From positions 2,232,001 to 2,296,000 of the forward strand of contig NZ_CP059431.1 in NCBI RefSeq assembly GCF_013874595.1: a DNA stretch of 64,000 nucleotides, written 5' to 3'. Below the pieces are notes generated by a model, which saw only the letters and a list, made by a program, of their open reading frames with translations, did not search any database and was not told the DNA's origin. A program made the translations under genes and the position numbers. Source of the stretch: Flavobacterium sp. xlx-214 (GTDB taxonomy: Bacteria > Bacteroidota > Bacteroidia > Flavobacteriales > Flavobacteriaceae). Shown one piece after another: positions 26,802 to 36,282 of the stretch (position 1 is its first letter; each line of letters opens with the position of its first letter).

Positions 26802-27650
26802 ATGAAACCTAACACACAACAATTACAAGACTTGGTAACACAAGTTAGACGCGATGTTTTACGTATGGTGCATGCTGTAAATTCTGGTCATCCTGGAGGT
26901 TCTTTAGGCTGTGCTGAGTATTTTGTAGCATTGTATCAAGTTATTATGGATCGTAAAGATACCTTTAATATGGATGGAGAAGGAGAGGACATCTTCTTTT
27001 TATCTAACGGGCATATTTCTCCTGTTTTTTATAGTATTCTAGCACGCAGTGGTTACTTTCCGGTAAGCGAATTAGCTACATTTAGAAAAATCGATTCTCG
27101 TTTACAAGGACATCCAACTACTCACAGCCACTTGCCAGGTGTTCGCATGGCTTCTGGGTCTTTAGGTCAAGGATTATCTGTTGCTTTAGGTGCTGCTCAA
27201 GCTAAAAAATTAAACAACGATGATAAATTGGTGTATGTGCTTTTAGGTGATGGCGAGTTGCAAGAAGGTCAAAACTGGGAAGCTTTAATGTATGCTGCTG
27301 CTAAAAAGGTTGATAATGTAATTGCTACTATTGATTTAAATGGAAAACAAATTGACGGTAGTACTGATGAAGTTTTAAACATGGGAAGTTTAAAAGCTAA
27401 GTTTGAAGCTTTTGGATGGGATGTACTTTCTGTTGAAAAAGGAAATGATATAGAAGCAGTTATTGAAGGTTTACAAACAGCAAAATCAAAAACAGGCAAT
27501 CAAAAACCAGTAATGATTTTATTGCATACTGAAATGGGTAACGGAGTTGATTTTATGATGCACACACATGCTTGGCATGGTAAAGCACCTAATAACGATC
27601 AATTAGAAAGTGCTTTAAATCAAAACGTAACAACTTTAAGTGATTATTAA
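26802..27650 (+). CDS. Transketolase, N-terminal (thiamine diphosphate) subunit
   Basis: 282-residue subunit of a split transketolase, which transfers two-carbon ketol units in the pentose phosphate pathway. It corresponds to the N-terminal domain only: NSGHPGGSLGCAEYF, the active-site region GHPTTHSHLPG and the thiamine diphosphate-magnesium motif GDGELQEGQNWEA...NGKQIDG. The pyrimidine domain is encoded separately at 29143. Unusually, an unrelated exported protein gene lies between the two halves. Confidence 0.92.
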   Translation: MKPNTQQLQDLVTQVRRDVLRMVHAVNSGHPGGSLGCAEYFVALYQVIMDRKDTFNMDGEGEDIFFLSNGHISPVFYSILARSGYFPVSELATFRKIDSRLQGHPTTHSHLPGVRMASGSLGQGLSVALGAAQAKKLNNDDKLVYVLLGDGELQEGQNWEALMYAAAKKVDNVIATIDLNGKQIDGSTDEVLNMGSLKAKFEAFGWDVLSVEKGNDIEAVIEGLQTAKSKTGNQKPVMILLHTEMGNGVDFMMHTHAWHGKAPNNDQLESALNQNVTTLSDY

Positions 27651-27672
27651 TTAATTACAAAAAAAAAAGCTT

Positions 27673-29139
27673 ATGAAAAAAATAATGTGTTTTGCTGTAT
27701 TGGCGTTTACAACTGCAGCATTTGCCCAAAATAAAACGGTAGAGTTTGTTAAAAAATACAAATATCAAATTGAAGTTTTAGACGCTGGTAAAGGTATATA
27801 TGATCAAGGTGAATATGATAAAGTAGCTTATGATCATTACGTATCTAAAAATAATAAAGAAGGGTTGTTGTCTTTTTATTATACAGAAAATGCCGTAAAT
27901 GCGTACTCTGGTGAGTCTAATTTTTACATGAAAAATAATTGGATTATTCCAATAACAGTTAACGGATTATCAAAAACTACCAGTTATACAGAGTATTCTG
28001 CTTCTAATGTAATTGATGAAGGTAGTAGCCTTACAAAATTAGATAGAAAAGGTGTTATAAACGGTCTTTCATGTCAGTATTATGCTATTTTAAATGATGC
28101 TGCTAATAAAGATAGTTATACTTATTGCTTTTGTATTGATGAAAGCAACAAGCAAAACAACGCCGAATCTATTTTTCCTGAAAGTAAGGTAAAAGGATTG
28201 GTTTTATCGCTTGAAACAAGTGATCCTTATTATCGTTTAGTGTATAAATCTTCTGAAACTGCCAATGTTAAGTTAGATTTAGACGGTGATAAAATAATTG
28301 CCGATATTAAAACGTATAAAGAAAATGAGCCTACAGATTATGCAACTGCAGTAGATTCAGTTGCTGCTTATCCTTATGGTGAAGGAGCAGAAAATATTTA
28401 TGCAGATCCGTTGTATTCTTACACAAATGGCAATGGTGAATTAACAGATTATAATTTGTATAACTATTTTTCACCAATCTATTCAATTACTTCAACAGCA
28501 TTATATAATACCAAAGAGTATAGTGCAGAAGGAACAATTAAAAGAGAAAATCTTGCAAAATTCTTTGAAAAAGAATCAAAATCATTGGTAAAAAACTTGG
28601 CTTCTTCAAAAGTAATTGATGCAAATCAAAAGAAAGAATTGCAAAAGTTTTTTAAAGAGCAAGTTAAATCTGTTAAAGAATACAAACCAGGGCAAGTATC
28701 AGAAGATTATGCTACAGCAGCTGTAGTTGCTACTGATTATGCAACCGCTGCGGATGATGCAACGTACGCAACAGATTCTTATGATTATTATACAAAGTAC
28801 CAATCTGCTTATAATGATATTAAAGTAGAAGATAAGATTTCATTGGCGTATGATTTAGATACAGAAAACAATGATGCAGTAAAACAATACGCACCAGATT
28901 ATTGCGATGATTTGCAAAAGAAAATTCCTAATTTTCAAAGCAAAGAACTTAAAAAACACGTACATAACTTAACTGGGCAAATTTGTGATTTGTATTTATA
29001 CAATAACGGCGGAAATGTAGATTATTTTGGTACCATTAACCAAATGCGTAAAAGCTATTTAGAAATTGAAAAATTAAGAAGCAGCTTATCGCAAAAAGAT
29101 CAAAAATCACTTTTAGAATTTTTAAAGAGCTTAGATTAA
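27673..29139 (+). CDS. Exported protein of unknown function between the transketolase halves
   Basis: 488 residues with a signal peptide (cleavage near AFAQN). No recognised domain. The middle contains alanine/threonine/aspartate-rich low-complexity stretches such as TDYATAVDS and TDYATAADDATYATD. Two cysteines in SYTYCFCIDES may pair. It starts 22 bp after the N-terminal transketolase gene and ends 3 bp before the C-terminal one, so it must be co-transcribed with them. No functional link is evident. Confidence 0.7.
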   Translation: MKKIMCFAVLAFTTAAFAQNKTVEFVKKYKYQIEVLDAGKGIYDQGEYDKVAYDHYVSKNNKEGLLSFYYTENAVNAYSGESNFYMKNNWIIPITVNGLSKTTSYTEYSASNVIDEGSSLTKLDRKGVINGLSCQYYAILNDAANKDSYTYCFCIDESNKQNNAESIFPESKVKGLVLSLETSDPYYRLVYKSSETANVKLDLDGDKIIADIKTYKENEPTDYATAVDSVAAYPYGEGAENIYADPLYSYTNGNGELTDYNLYNYFSPIYSITSTALYNTKEYSAEGTIKRENLAKFFEKESKSLVKNLASSKVIDANQKKELQKFFKEQVKSVKEYKPGQVSEDYATAAVVATDYATAADDATYATDSYDYYTKYQSAYNDIKVEDKISLAYDLDTENNDAVKQYAPDYCDDLQKKIPNFQSKELKKHVHNLTGQICDLYLYNNGGNVDYFGTINQMRKSYLEIEKLRSSLSQKDQKSLLEFLKSLD

Positions 29140-29142
29140 AAA

Positions 29143-30096
29143 ATGAAAAAATATACAAACTTAGGTAGTAAAGATACCCGTTCTGGTTTTGGAGCAGGTT
29201 TGGCAGAATTAGGTCAAAAAAATGAAAATGTAGTGGCTTTATGTGCCGATTTGATTGGTTCATTAAAAATGGACGAATTCAAAAAAAATCACCCAGAACG
29301 CTTTTTTCAAGTAGGTATTGCAGAAGCTAATATGATTGGTTTGGCAGCTGGAATGACTATTGGTGGAAAAATTCCTTTTACAGGAACTTTTGCCAATTTC
29401 TCTACTGGTCGTGTGTACGATCAAATTCGTCAATCTGTTGCATATTCAGAAAAAAATGTAAAAATTTGTGCTTCGCATGCAGGTTTAACTTTAGGAGAAG
29501 ATGGTGCTACACATCAAATTTTAGAAGACATTGGTTTAATGAAAATGTTACCAGGAGTTACGGTAATTAACACCTGTGATTACAACCAAACAAAAGCAGC
29601 TACGTTGGCTATTGCAGAGCATAACGGACCTGTTTATTTACGTTTTGGTCGCCCAGTTGTACCTAATTTTATTCCAGAAGATATGCCTTTTGAAATTGGT
29701 AAAGCGGTTGTTTTATCTGAAGGTACTGATGTAACAATTGTTGCAACCGGACATTTGGTTTGGGAAGCATTAGAAGCAGCTCAAGCATTAGAGAACGAAG
29801 GAATTTCTGCTGAGGTTATTAACATTCATACGATAAAACCGTTAGATGAAGCTGCTATTTTAAAATCGGTTGCTAAAACAGGTTGTATTGTAACGGCAGA
29901 AGAGCATAATTATTTAGGCGGTTTAGGAGAAAGTGTTTCGGGTGTTTTAGCATTAAATAAACCAACACCTCAAGAATTTGTTGCTGTTAACGATGTTTTC
30001 GGAGAATCGGGTACGCCAGAAGCTTTAATGGAAAAATACGGTTTAAATGCCAACAGTATTATTGAAAAAGCAAAAAAAGTAATTACAAGAAAGTAA
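29143..30096 (+). CDS. Transketolase, C-terminal subunit
   Basis: 317-residue partner of the split transketolase, carrying the pyrimidine-binding and C-terminal domains. [14 protein letters not shown] (catalytic glutamate for thiamine activation), [27 protein letters not shown] and PVYLRFGRP are family marks. C-terminal [12 protein letters not shown] supports the assignment. DXS is excluded by the split and length. Followed by a strong terminator. Confidence 0.92.
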   Translation: MKKYTNLGSKDTRSGFGAGLAELGQKNENVVALCADLIGSLKMDEFKKNHPERFFQVGIAEANMIGLAAGMTIGGKIPFTGTFANFSTGRVYDQIRQSVAYSEKNVKICASHAGLTLGEDGATHQILEDIGLMKMLPGVTVINTCDYNQTKAATLAIAEHNGPVYLRFGRPVVPNFIPEDMPFEIGKAVVLSEGTDVTIVATGHLVWEALEAAQALENEGISAEVINIHTIKPLDEAAILKSVAKTGCIVTAEEHNYLGGLGESVSGVLALNKPTPQEFVAVNDVFGESGTPEALMEKYGLNANSIIEKAKKVITRK

Positions 30097-30112
30097 TTGC
30101 TGGTTTTTATAA

Positions 30113-30147
30113 AAAGAACGACTTCCAACTGGAAGTCGTTCTTTTTT
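30113..30147. terminator. Bidirectional terminator after transketolase
   Basis: AAGAACGACTTCC / GGAAGTCGTTCTT hairpin, loop AACT, with A and T runs. Serves convergent genes. Confidence 0.88.
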
Positions 30148-31006
30148 ATTCTTTTAAGTGAATGCTGTAAATAAAAGTAAGTACTTTTTTTAGCCAAAGT
30201 GTTAAAACTTGCTCCACTTCTAAATGAGAGCTATTAAAGTTAATAACCAATTCATTTCTAAAAGAACGTACGTATTTTGACCAGTAATTTCCTTTAGCAT
30301 CTTTAAGTAGAAAATAAAAACCAGCATCGCCAAATTTTTTGCCCGATGCGTTTAGTATCAACTCTCCTTGCTTGCCAACTGTAGGTGTCATAATTACGGT
30401 TGCATTTCCGTTTGGTAACGGAAAAACTTCTTTAATGCATACTTTTCCTTTGGGCAATGTACACATATCATACATACCTAAATAAATTAGTTTTCCACTT
30501 GATTTTAAAGAGCGCAACCAAAAAGTGTATTTTACCTGTTGTGTTTTAGGATCAATAAGGGTAATTATTTCACTTTCAACTATTTCATTGTTTTGGTCTA
30601 AATCTGTTGGGATATTTAATTGCTCAATACGATTACTAAATAATGTATTAACCAACTTACCCAGCTGTTTAAAGAAAGGATTCCAAACTACAGAAAAATG
30701 AAAATGGTAGGCTTGTGTATTTTTGTAAAAAAGAATGACTTCTTGCGATAGTTGTGCCAATTCTTGATCACTTAAATGAAGCTTTTCTATGGATGGAATT
30801 AAACATTGAGAACCTGATGATTTATCAATAATTAAACCTTCATTTTCTGCAATTTTCTTAATAAATTCTTCGCTATTTTCATTCACATCGCCAAAAGGCC
30901 CCATTAACCAAGAATGTTTTTCATGATTGATTTTTTGTCCACGTAGTATAACCCATTGCTGTGTTAGCCAATCTTGCGTTTTCTGAAAAAATAGGGGTGA
31001 AGCCAT
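30146..31006 (-). CDS. Conserved protein of unknown function (286 aa)
   Basis: Soluble 286-residue protein without signal peptide. It starts 1 bp after the end of the CrtA-like gene, so the two are probably co-transcribed. Features such as SWLMGPFGD and a central region with many aromatic residues do not match a family I know. Function unknown; an oxidative or pigment-related role would be speculation from the neighbour only. Confidence 0.65.
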   Translation of the reverse strand: MASPLFFQKTQDWLTQQWVILRGQKINHEKHSWLMGPFGDVNENSEEFIKKIAENEGLIIDKSSGSQCLIPSIEKLHLSDQELAQLSQEVILFYKNTQAYHFHFSVVWNPFFKQLGKLVNTLFSNRIEQLNIPTDLDQNNEIVESEIITLIDPKTQQVKYTFWLRSLKSSGKLIYLGMYDMCTLPKGKVCIKEVFPLPNGNATVIMTPTVGKQGELILNASGKKFGDAGFYFLLKDAKGNYWSKYVRSFRNELVINFNSSHLEVEQVLTLWLKKVLTFIYSIHLKE

Positions 31007-31007
31007 A

Positions 31008-31721
31008 CTAACTATTGGTGCTAAATTGCTTTATAATTTGAGTACGTCCATTCCAAGATCCAAATTCGGCAATTGGTTTAAAGCGTAAGGTTGTAAATTC
31101 AAAATGAAAATCTTTACGATTTCGTTCTTTCATAGCTTCTACATGTCGTTTAGAATCTGCAGAATTTCCATGACCAAAAACCATATTGGTCATATCTTTT
31201 TGCGTTTTCCATATAGAAAAAGTAGAAACGGTATTAGGAAAATGTATAGAAGCCAAAGAAAGTAGCGTATTAGGATTATTGCTTACTTGCTTTTCTACAG
31301 GTCTGCCCCAAGCAATAAACCTAGGAATTTCTAAAAATTTCATTCGGGCAATGGTAACAACTACCACAGCTTCATTATCTTGTATTGTTTCAACAGTATT
31401 CTCGGGTATTCTAAAATTCTTATAAGTGCCCCATTTTCTTAAAAAATGCAACCTAGTATGCCACCCTTTCGCAAATTGTTTGCCTAATGTATGCTGACTT
31501 AAAAAAGAATCAAGACTTTCTTCGTTTTCCCATTGCGCAAATAATACTTGCTGTTTAATCATAAATCGTTTGGGAGATAAAATAGCAGAACCAAGAGTCA
31601 TACAAGTCATTTTTTCTGCGTGTATCAATCCTTCAATATTTTTACTGTTTAATTTAAAAAACAATAGTTTTAAGCCTGAAAAAAAGGAAACTTTTACCAA
31701 ATGATAACTAAACACACACAT
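31008..31721 (-). CDS. Spheroidene monooxygenase (CrtA)-like protein
   Basis: 237-residue protein resembling CrtA, a monooxygenase that adds keto groups to carotenoids. The conserved C-terminal part GHGNSADSKRHVEAMKERNR and following FTTLRFKP, together with FSIWKT and FIAWGRP, match this family. No other carotenoid gene is present in the window, so the natural substrate is open. It heads a two-gene unit. Confidence 0.7.
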   Translation of the reverse strand: MCVFSYHLVKVSFFSGLKLLFFKLNSKNIEGLIHAEKMTCMTLGSAILSPKRFMIKQQVLFAQWENEESLDSFLSQHTLGKQFAKGWHTRLHFLRKWGTYKNFRIPENTVETIQDNEAVVVVTIARMKFLEIPRFIAWGRPVEKQVSNNPNTLLSLASIHFPNTVSTFSIWKTQKDMTNMVFGHGNSADSKRHVEAMKERNRKDFHFEFTTLRFKPIAEFGSWNGRTQIIKQFSTNS

Positions 31722-31821
31722 ACATTATAGTTCAAATAAATAACCAATACTTTTATAATTTTAAAGTGATCATTTAATCAGCTTTCTATTTATTAAATAT
31801 AAGAAACTTCTTTTACAATAT

Positions 31822-32247
31822 TTAATTGCTTCTATTAAAAACATTATGTAATAATTCCTTAAAAACAGATGTGTTAATATCAGTTAACGACTTGAATTTT
31901 AAACAATAGCTAGTGAATTTTGCTTTGCCTATTCTAGAAGCGTAGTTGCGTGCCAAATAGTTTTTATCATCAATTCCAAAGAAATAAACCGATATACCCG
32001 TAGAAGTAGCTGTGATGCCTACTTTGTAAAAATCTTTAAAAGTACCATTGGCATATTTAATTATATGTTTACCATAACCAATATTGGGGTTAGCAACAAT
32101 TTTATTAGCAGCATCTTTGCCATCTAAAAACCACAATTTAGCAGTAGGGTACAATTCACAAATCAAATTATGTAATTGTTGTATGTCCTTTCCTTTTAAT
32201 TCGGGTAAACTAGTTAGGTACGTATTAATTTGCTCTTCAACTTTCAT
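31822..32247 (-). CDS. DUF1801-family protein
   Basis: 141-residue YdhG/DUF1801-like small protein, typified here by INTYLTSLPELKG at the start, YGKHIIKYANGTFKDFYKVG and SRIGKAKFTSYCLKFK. These proteins adopt a small alpha-beta fold (similar to frataxin-like) with no settled role. Single gene. Confidence 0.7.
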   Translation of the reverse strand: MKVEEQINTYLTSLPELKGKDIQQLHNLICELYPTAKLWFLDGKDAANKIVANPNIGYGKHIIKYANGTFKDFYKVGITATSTGISVYFFGIDDKNYLARNYASRIGKAKFTSYCLKFKSLTDINTSVFKELLHNVFNRSN

Positions 32248-32351
32248 TTAGTTGTTTTATTTGTAATACAAACGTATAAAAAATCTCCATAGTTCAAAGA
32301 AGAACGCATCAATTTAAAATCTACTTAAAGTTACATTTCAATCTTTTAAAC

Positions 32352-32359
32352 TACCTTTG
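32352..32359 (+). promoter_or_regulatory. Candidate -7 promoter element for mnmE
   Basis: TACCTTTG, 18 bp before the ATG at 32378. The overlapping in-frame TTG is therefore unlikely as a start. Confidence 0.45.
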
Positions 32360-32377
32360 CATATTAAATGTAATACC

Positions 32378-33763
32378 ATGATTCTAAACGATACTATTGT
32401 GGCTTTGGCAACACCTTCTGGTGCCGGAGCGGTTGCTATTGTTCGCGTATCAGGTCCTAAAGCCGTTGATACCGTTGCCGAAGTTTTTCAATCTATAAAG
32501 AACAAAGATTTGCGTAAACAAAAAACGCACACCTTGCATTTAGGGTTTATTAAGGACGGTGATAAAATCATTGATCAAGTTTTGGTATCGCTTTTTAAAG
32601 GTACAAATTCGTATACAGGAGAGCCTACTGTTGAAATTTCTTGCCATGGTTCTACCTTTATTCAACAACAAATCATTCAGCTTTTATTAAGAAAAGGATG
32701 CAGAATGGCAACTGCGGGTGAGTTTACCATGCGTTCTTTTTTAAATGGAAAGATGGATTTATCGCAGGCCGAAGCGGTAGCCGATTTAATTGCATCTGAT
32801 AACGAAGCAGCTCATCAAATTGCCATGCAGCAAATGCGTGGAGGGTTTAGTAATGAAATAGCAAAACTACGTGAAGAATTATTAAACTTTGCTTCCTTAA
32901 TTGAATTAGAATTAGATTTTTCAGAAGAAGATGTTGAATTTGCTGATCGTACCGCTTTTCGTGATTTAGTGAGTCGAATTCAATTTGTTTTGAAACGATT
33001 AATCGACTCTTTTGCGGTAGGAAATGTGATTAAAAACGGAATTCCCGTTGCTATTGTAGGCGAACCAAACGTTGGAAAATCGACTTTATTGAACGCTTTG
33101 TTGAACGAGGAGCGTGCCATTGTTTCCGATATTGCGGGTACCACTCGTGATACTATTGAAGATGAATTGGTTATTGATGGAATTGGGTTCCGATTTATTG
33201 ATACAGCGGGTATCCGTGAAACCAAAGATGTGGTTGAAAGTATTGGTATTCAAAAAACGTTTGAAAAAATAGAGCAAGCGCAATTGCTTTTATTTTTGGT
33301 TGATAGCGCTCAATCAAAAAATATGGAAGGATTAAAACAAGAAATTGCCGAAATAAAAAATAAATACCCTCAAAAAGCTTTATTGGTTATTGTTAACAAA
33401 ATGGATTTGTTGTCAGAAACAGAAATCTCGAATCTAACATCTAAGATCTCAAATCTAATTCTAATTTCAGCAAAGCAAAAAATAGGAATTGATACATTAA
33501 AAAGCGAATTATTAGGTTTAGTAAATACGGGCTCTTTACGGAACAACGAAACTATTGTAACCAATACGCGTCATTATGATTCTTTGATTAAAGCTTTAGA
33601 AGAAATTCAAAAGGTACAATATGGTTTAGATACAAATATACCAGCCGATTTAATGGCTATTGATATCCGTCAGGCACTGTTTTATTTTGGCGAAATAACA
33701 GGGCAAGTAACAAATGACGAACTGTTAGGAAATATTTTTGCTAACTTCTGTATCGGTAAATAA
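32378..33763 (+). CDS. mnmE: tRNA modification GTPase MnmE (TrmE)
   Basis: GTPase that with MnmG builds the 5-carboxymethylaminomethyl group on wobble uridine 34 of certain tRNAs. 461 residues from ATG 32378 (DTIVALATPSGAGAVAIVR). The formyl-tetrahydrofolate domain, helical domain and G domain follow, with GEPNVGKSTLLNALL, DIAGTTRDTIEDE, DTAGIRE and NKMD. The C terminus keeps the CxGK motif (FCIGK). The last codons are the attachment site of the element that follows; the gene stays intact. Confidence 0.96.
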   Translation: MILNDTIVALATPSGAGAVAIVRVSGPKAVDTVAEVFQSIKNKDLRKQKTHTLHLGFIKDGDKIIDQVLVSLFKGTNSYTGEPTVEISCHGSTFIQQQIIQLLLRKGCRMATAGEFTMRSFLNGKMDLSQAEAVADLIASDNEAAHQIAMQQMRGGFSNEIAKLREELLNFASLIELELDFSEEDVEFADRTAFRDLVSRIQFVLKRLIDSFAVGNVIKNGIPVAIVGEPNVGKSTLLNALLNEERAIVSDIAGTTRDTIEDELVIDGIGFRFIDTAGIRETKDVVESIGIQKTFEKIEQAQLLLFLVDSAQSKNMEGLKQEIAEIKNKYPQKALLVIVNKMDLLSETEISNLTSKISNLILISAKQKIGIDTLKSELLGLVNTGSLRNNETIVTNTRHYDSLIKALEEIQKVQYGLDTNIPADLMAIDIRQALFYFGEITGQVTNDELLGNIFANFCIGK

Positions 33764-33765
33764 AT
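33749..33765 (+). other. attL core (end of mnmE)
   Basis: TGTATCGGTAAATAAAT, repeated at 59777-59793 with one difference (T to A after TCGG). It covers the final MnmE codons and stop, so integration restores the gene. Confidence 0.8.
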
Positions 33766-33801
33766 TAGGTTTCCCTTAGTAAGATATACTTTCTTTTAAT
33801 T

Positions 33802-33838
33802 GACTATCAGTGTTTTAATGCTGATAGTCTTTTCTTTT
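33802..33838 (+). terminator. mnmE terminator inside the element end
   Basis: GACTATCAG / CTGATAGTC hairpin followed by a T-rich tract. A homologous hairpin at 59830 has a compensating base-pair change, which supports a real RNA stem. Confidence 0.75.
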
Positions 33839-33872
33839 ATGTTCCTTTCTTATTATATTTGTTACCTCATAT

Positions 33873-33912
33873 GTACCACATCTTAAAATTATGTTGTACA
33901 AACGTACCACAT
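33873..33912. promoter_or_regulatory. Candidate integrase arm-type sites and int promoter region
   Basis: GTACCACAT occurs at 33873-33881 and 33904-33912, with TGTTGTACAA between them. The same words appear in the right-end repeat (GTACCAC and, inverted, TGTTGTACAA). Repeated words near both ends of the element fit binding sites for the integrase N-terminal domain or excisionase. Directly precedes the integrase ATG. Confidence 0.5.
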
Positions 33913-33913
33913 T

Positions 33914-35059
33914 ATGAAAATAACATTAAAAGAAAGAAAATTGCCAAGTGGTAAAGTTAGTTTATTAATTGAATACTATAAAGGTTCTGAAACTTCACCA
34001 GAAGGCAAACGCAAACATATCCGTGAATTTGAGAATTTACAGCTTTATCTTGATCCAAATGCTAAAACAGCTATTGAAAAGAAAAAGAATAAGGAGAACC
34101 TTGAATTAGCTAAAAAGATTTTAGCAATCAGAGAAGCTGAATTTTACCAAGGTAGGTTTGATCTTAAAAACAACATCAAATCTAAAAGACGATTTTTAGA
34201 TTACTTTCATGAGAAAGCAGAGGAGAAAATCAATTCGCCTAAAAATTATGGCAACTGGTCAGCTACTATGGTTCATCTAAAAAGATGCATCACTCCTACC
34301 TTAACTTTTGAAGAAGTAGATGAAGCCTTTGTAAAACGTGTCCGTAAATATTTTGATATAGAAGCGAAGACAAAAAGCGAAACCTTGCTTTCAGAAAATT
34401 CTAAATACTCTTATTTCAATAAATTTAAAGCTGCCTTAAGAGCTGCTTTTGATGAAGGTTACACTGCTATTAATTACGGAGCTAAAGTAAAATCATTTGA
34501 ACAACAAGAAAGTCAACGGGAATATTTAACCCATGAAGAACTACAAAAATTAGCAAATACCGAATGTAAATATCCTGTATTGAAACGTGCGTTTATTTTT
34601 TCATGTTTAAGTGGTTTACGCTGGAGCGATATTAATAAAATGGTATGGGCGGAAGTTCGGGAAGAGTATCAAGAAGGTGAAAAAACAATCAAAGTAAATT
34701 TTGAACAGGAAAAGACAGGTGGTATTGAGTATTTATACATTTCAGAACAAGCACGAGATTTACTTGGAAAACGAAAATATCCTTCAGATCGTGTTTTTAT
34801 TGGATTAAAGTATTCGGCTGTTTATAACACAGAATTATTGCGTTGGTGTAATCGTGCCGGAATATTGAAACATATCACGTTTCATAGTGCGAGACATACC
34901 AATGCGGTTTTACTTTTAGAAAACGGAGCTGATATTTACACCGTTTCCAAACGTTTAGGACATAGCGAATTAAGAACCACACAGATTTACGCTAAAATGG
35001 TAGATCAAAAGAATAAAGAAGCTGCAAATTTAATCCCACTTTTAAATATTGAGTTATGA
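33914..35059 (+). CDS. int: Tyrosine recombinase (integrase)
   Basis: 381-residue site-specific recombinase expected to integrate and excise the element at mnmE. N-terminal arm-binding region (1-80), SAM-like core-binding domain (about 90-185) and catalytic domain. Catalytic residues visible are Arg236 (SGLRWSD), His324 and Arg327 (FHSARHT), His350 (LGHSELRTT) and nucleophile Tyr359 (QIYAK). All key residues are present. It lies next to attL and overlaps the next gene by 4 bp. Confidence 0.95.
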   Translation: MKITLKERKLPSGKVSLLIEYYKGSETSPEGKRKHIREFENLQLYLDPNAKTAIEKKKNKENLELAKKILAIREAEFYQGRFDLKNNIKSKRRFLDYFHEKAEEKINSPKNYGNWSATMVHLKRCITPTLTFEEVDEAFVKRVRKYFDIEAKTKSETLLSENSKYSYFNKFKAALRAAFDEGYTAINYGAKVKSFEQQESQREYLTHEELQKLANTECKYPVLKRAFIFSCLSGLRWSDINKMVWAEVREEYQEGEKTIKVNFEQEKTGGIEYLYISEQARDLLGKRKYPSDRVFIGLKYSAVYNTELLRWCNRAGILKHITFHSARHTNAVLLLENGADIYTVSKRLGHSELRTTQIYAKMVDQKNKEAANLIPLLNIEL

Positions 35060-35820
35060 GAAAAAATAAAGTCTTTAAAGAGAATTTACTCGAATTATTA
35101 AACCAAGACGATGATGTTAAAGATTTTCTTGACCAAATGATCACAAAGAAAGTTGAAGATGTGTTTATGAATTTTCTTGTAAAGGATGATTATCATGATT
35201 TTGAAAAAGAAGGACCTACCGATAACATTGAATTTATAATTCATAATAAAATTCAAAAGTATTTTTACAATATCTACATGGATATTAATCACTTACGAGA
35301 AGAAAAAATTGTACTTGAAATGGAAGAATTACAAAATCAGTTGTATGAAAATTATAAGCTAGAATGTGAGATTGAAGAAACATTTGAGAAATTAGAACAA
35401 AGTGGTTTTTTTAGTAAATCAAATTTTTATGATAATCTAATTCCTAAGAATAAAGTTTCAAGTAGTAAAGAGTTGGCTATAATCTTTGATTATTTAATCA
35501 AAGAGAAAATGATATTAGGAAACTTTATAGATTTTTCTTCATTCTGTGAAAAAAGTTTTAGTAAAAAACCACTCAACTGGATTGATAAAAAAGGTTACAA
35601 TGCAAAATCTAAAGCTGTAACTTATGTTTTATTATTTGATTTATTACATAATGTAATCTTTCAAGAACCAAAACATTTTGAAGGACTCAAAAGACAAATG
35701 TTTTTAAAAAATATTTGTGAAGGTTTTTTATTTGATGGAGATAAGAAAAACTTCAATCAACTCAATACAGCATATTCTACGTGGAGAAATGAACATAGGC
35801 TAACGGAATCTTTTTTATAA
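35056..35820 (+). CDS. Unknown protein next to the integrase
   Basis: 254 residues, acidic and lysine/glutamate rich, probably all helical, no signal or membrane segment. The ATG overlaps the integrase stop (ATGA), so it is translationally coupled. The C-terminal half (GYNAKSKAVTYVLLFDLLHN) looks like a globular helical domain. Similar placement to RteC-like or accessory genes of Bacteroidota elements is suggestive only. No function assigned. Confidence 0.6.
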   Translation: MRKNKVFKENLLELLNQDDDVKDFLDQMITKKVEDVFMNFLVKDDYHDFEKEGPTDNIEFIIHNKIQKYFYNIYMDINHLREEKIVLEMEELQNQLYENYKLECEIEETFEKLEQSGFFSKSNFYDNLIPKNKVSSSKELAIIFDYLIKEKMILGNFIDFSSFCEKSFSKKPLNWIDKKGYNAKSKAVTYVLLFDLLHNVIFQEPKHFEGLKRQMFLKNICEGFLFDGDKKNFNQLNTAYSTWRNEHRLTESFL

Positions 35821-35905
35821 TTTTATTACACCATTTGCCTTTAGCGTATTTTATTAGTTCTTTCTTACTCTTTACTTTGCTTCATAATTCAAAACATACG
35901 AAAAA

Positions 35906-36193
35906 ATGGAAGCAAATTTAATCTTAGAAAAGTTAGAAAGAATTGAAGCTATTTTATCTAAAACAGCTAAAACAATTCTTACAGTTGATGACTTAATTGA
36001 CTATACGGGCTTTAAACGAAGTTACATTTATAAGTTGGTTCATCTTGGTGAAATTCCTTATTCGAAACCACAAGGGAAGATACTTTTCTTCGACAGAGAA
36101 GAAATCGATCAATGGTTACGTCAGAACAAATCTCAATCAAAAGCTCAGATTGAAAACAAAGCCCTAGACTACTTTTTTAAATCAAAAAAATAA
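35906..36193 (+). CDS. Helix-turn-helix protein, excisionase family
   Basis: 95 residues with a MerR/excisionase-type winged HTH (about 24-75): TVDDLIDYTGFKRSYIYKLVHLGEIPYSKP followed in shortened form by FFDREEIDQWLRQN. Such proteins act as recombination directionality factors or repressors in Bacteroidota elements. A short N-terminal coiled segment precedes the domain. Location after the integrase supports a role in excision or in control of the replication genes downstream. Confidence 0.8.
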   Translation: MEANLILEKLERIEAILSKTAKTILTVDDLIDYTGFKRSYIYKLVHLGEIPYSKPQGKILFFDREEIDQWLRQNKSQSKAQIENKALDYFFKSKK

Positions 36194-36282
36194 TGCGTTC
36201 AACTTCCGCAAATTGAACGCATAAATCCCTTATTCTTTAATCTATTCCTATAGCAAATATAGGAATAATATACCATTAAACT

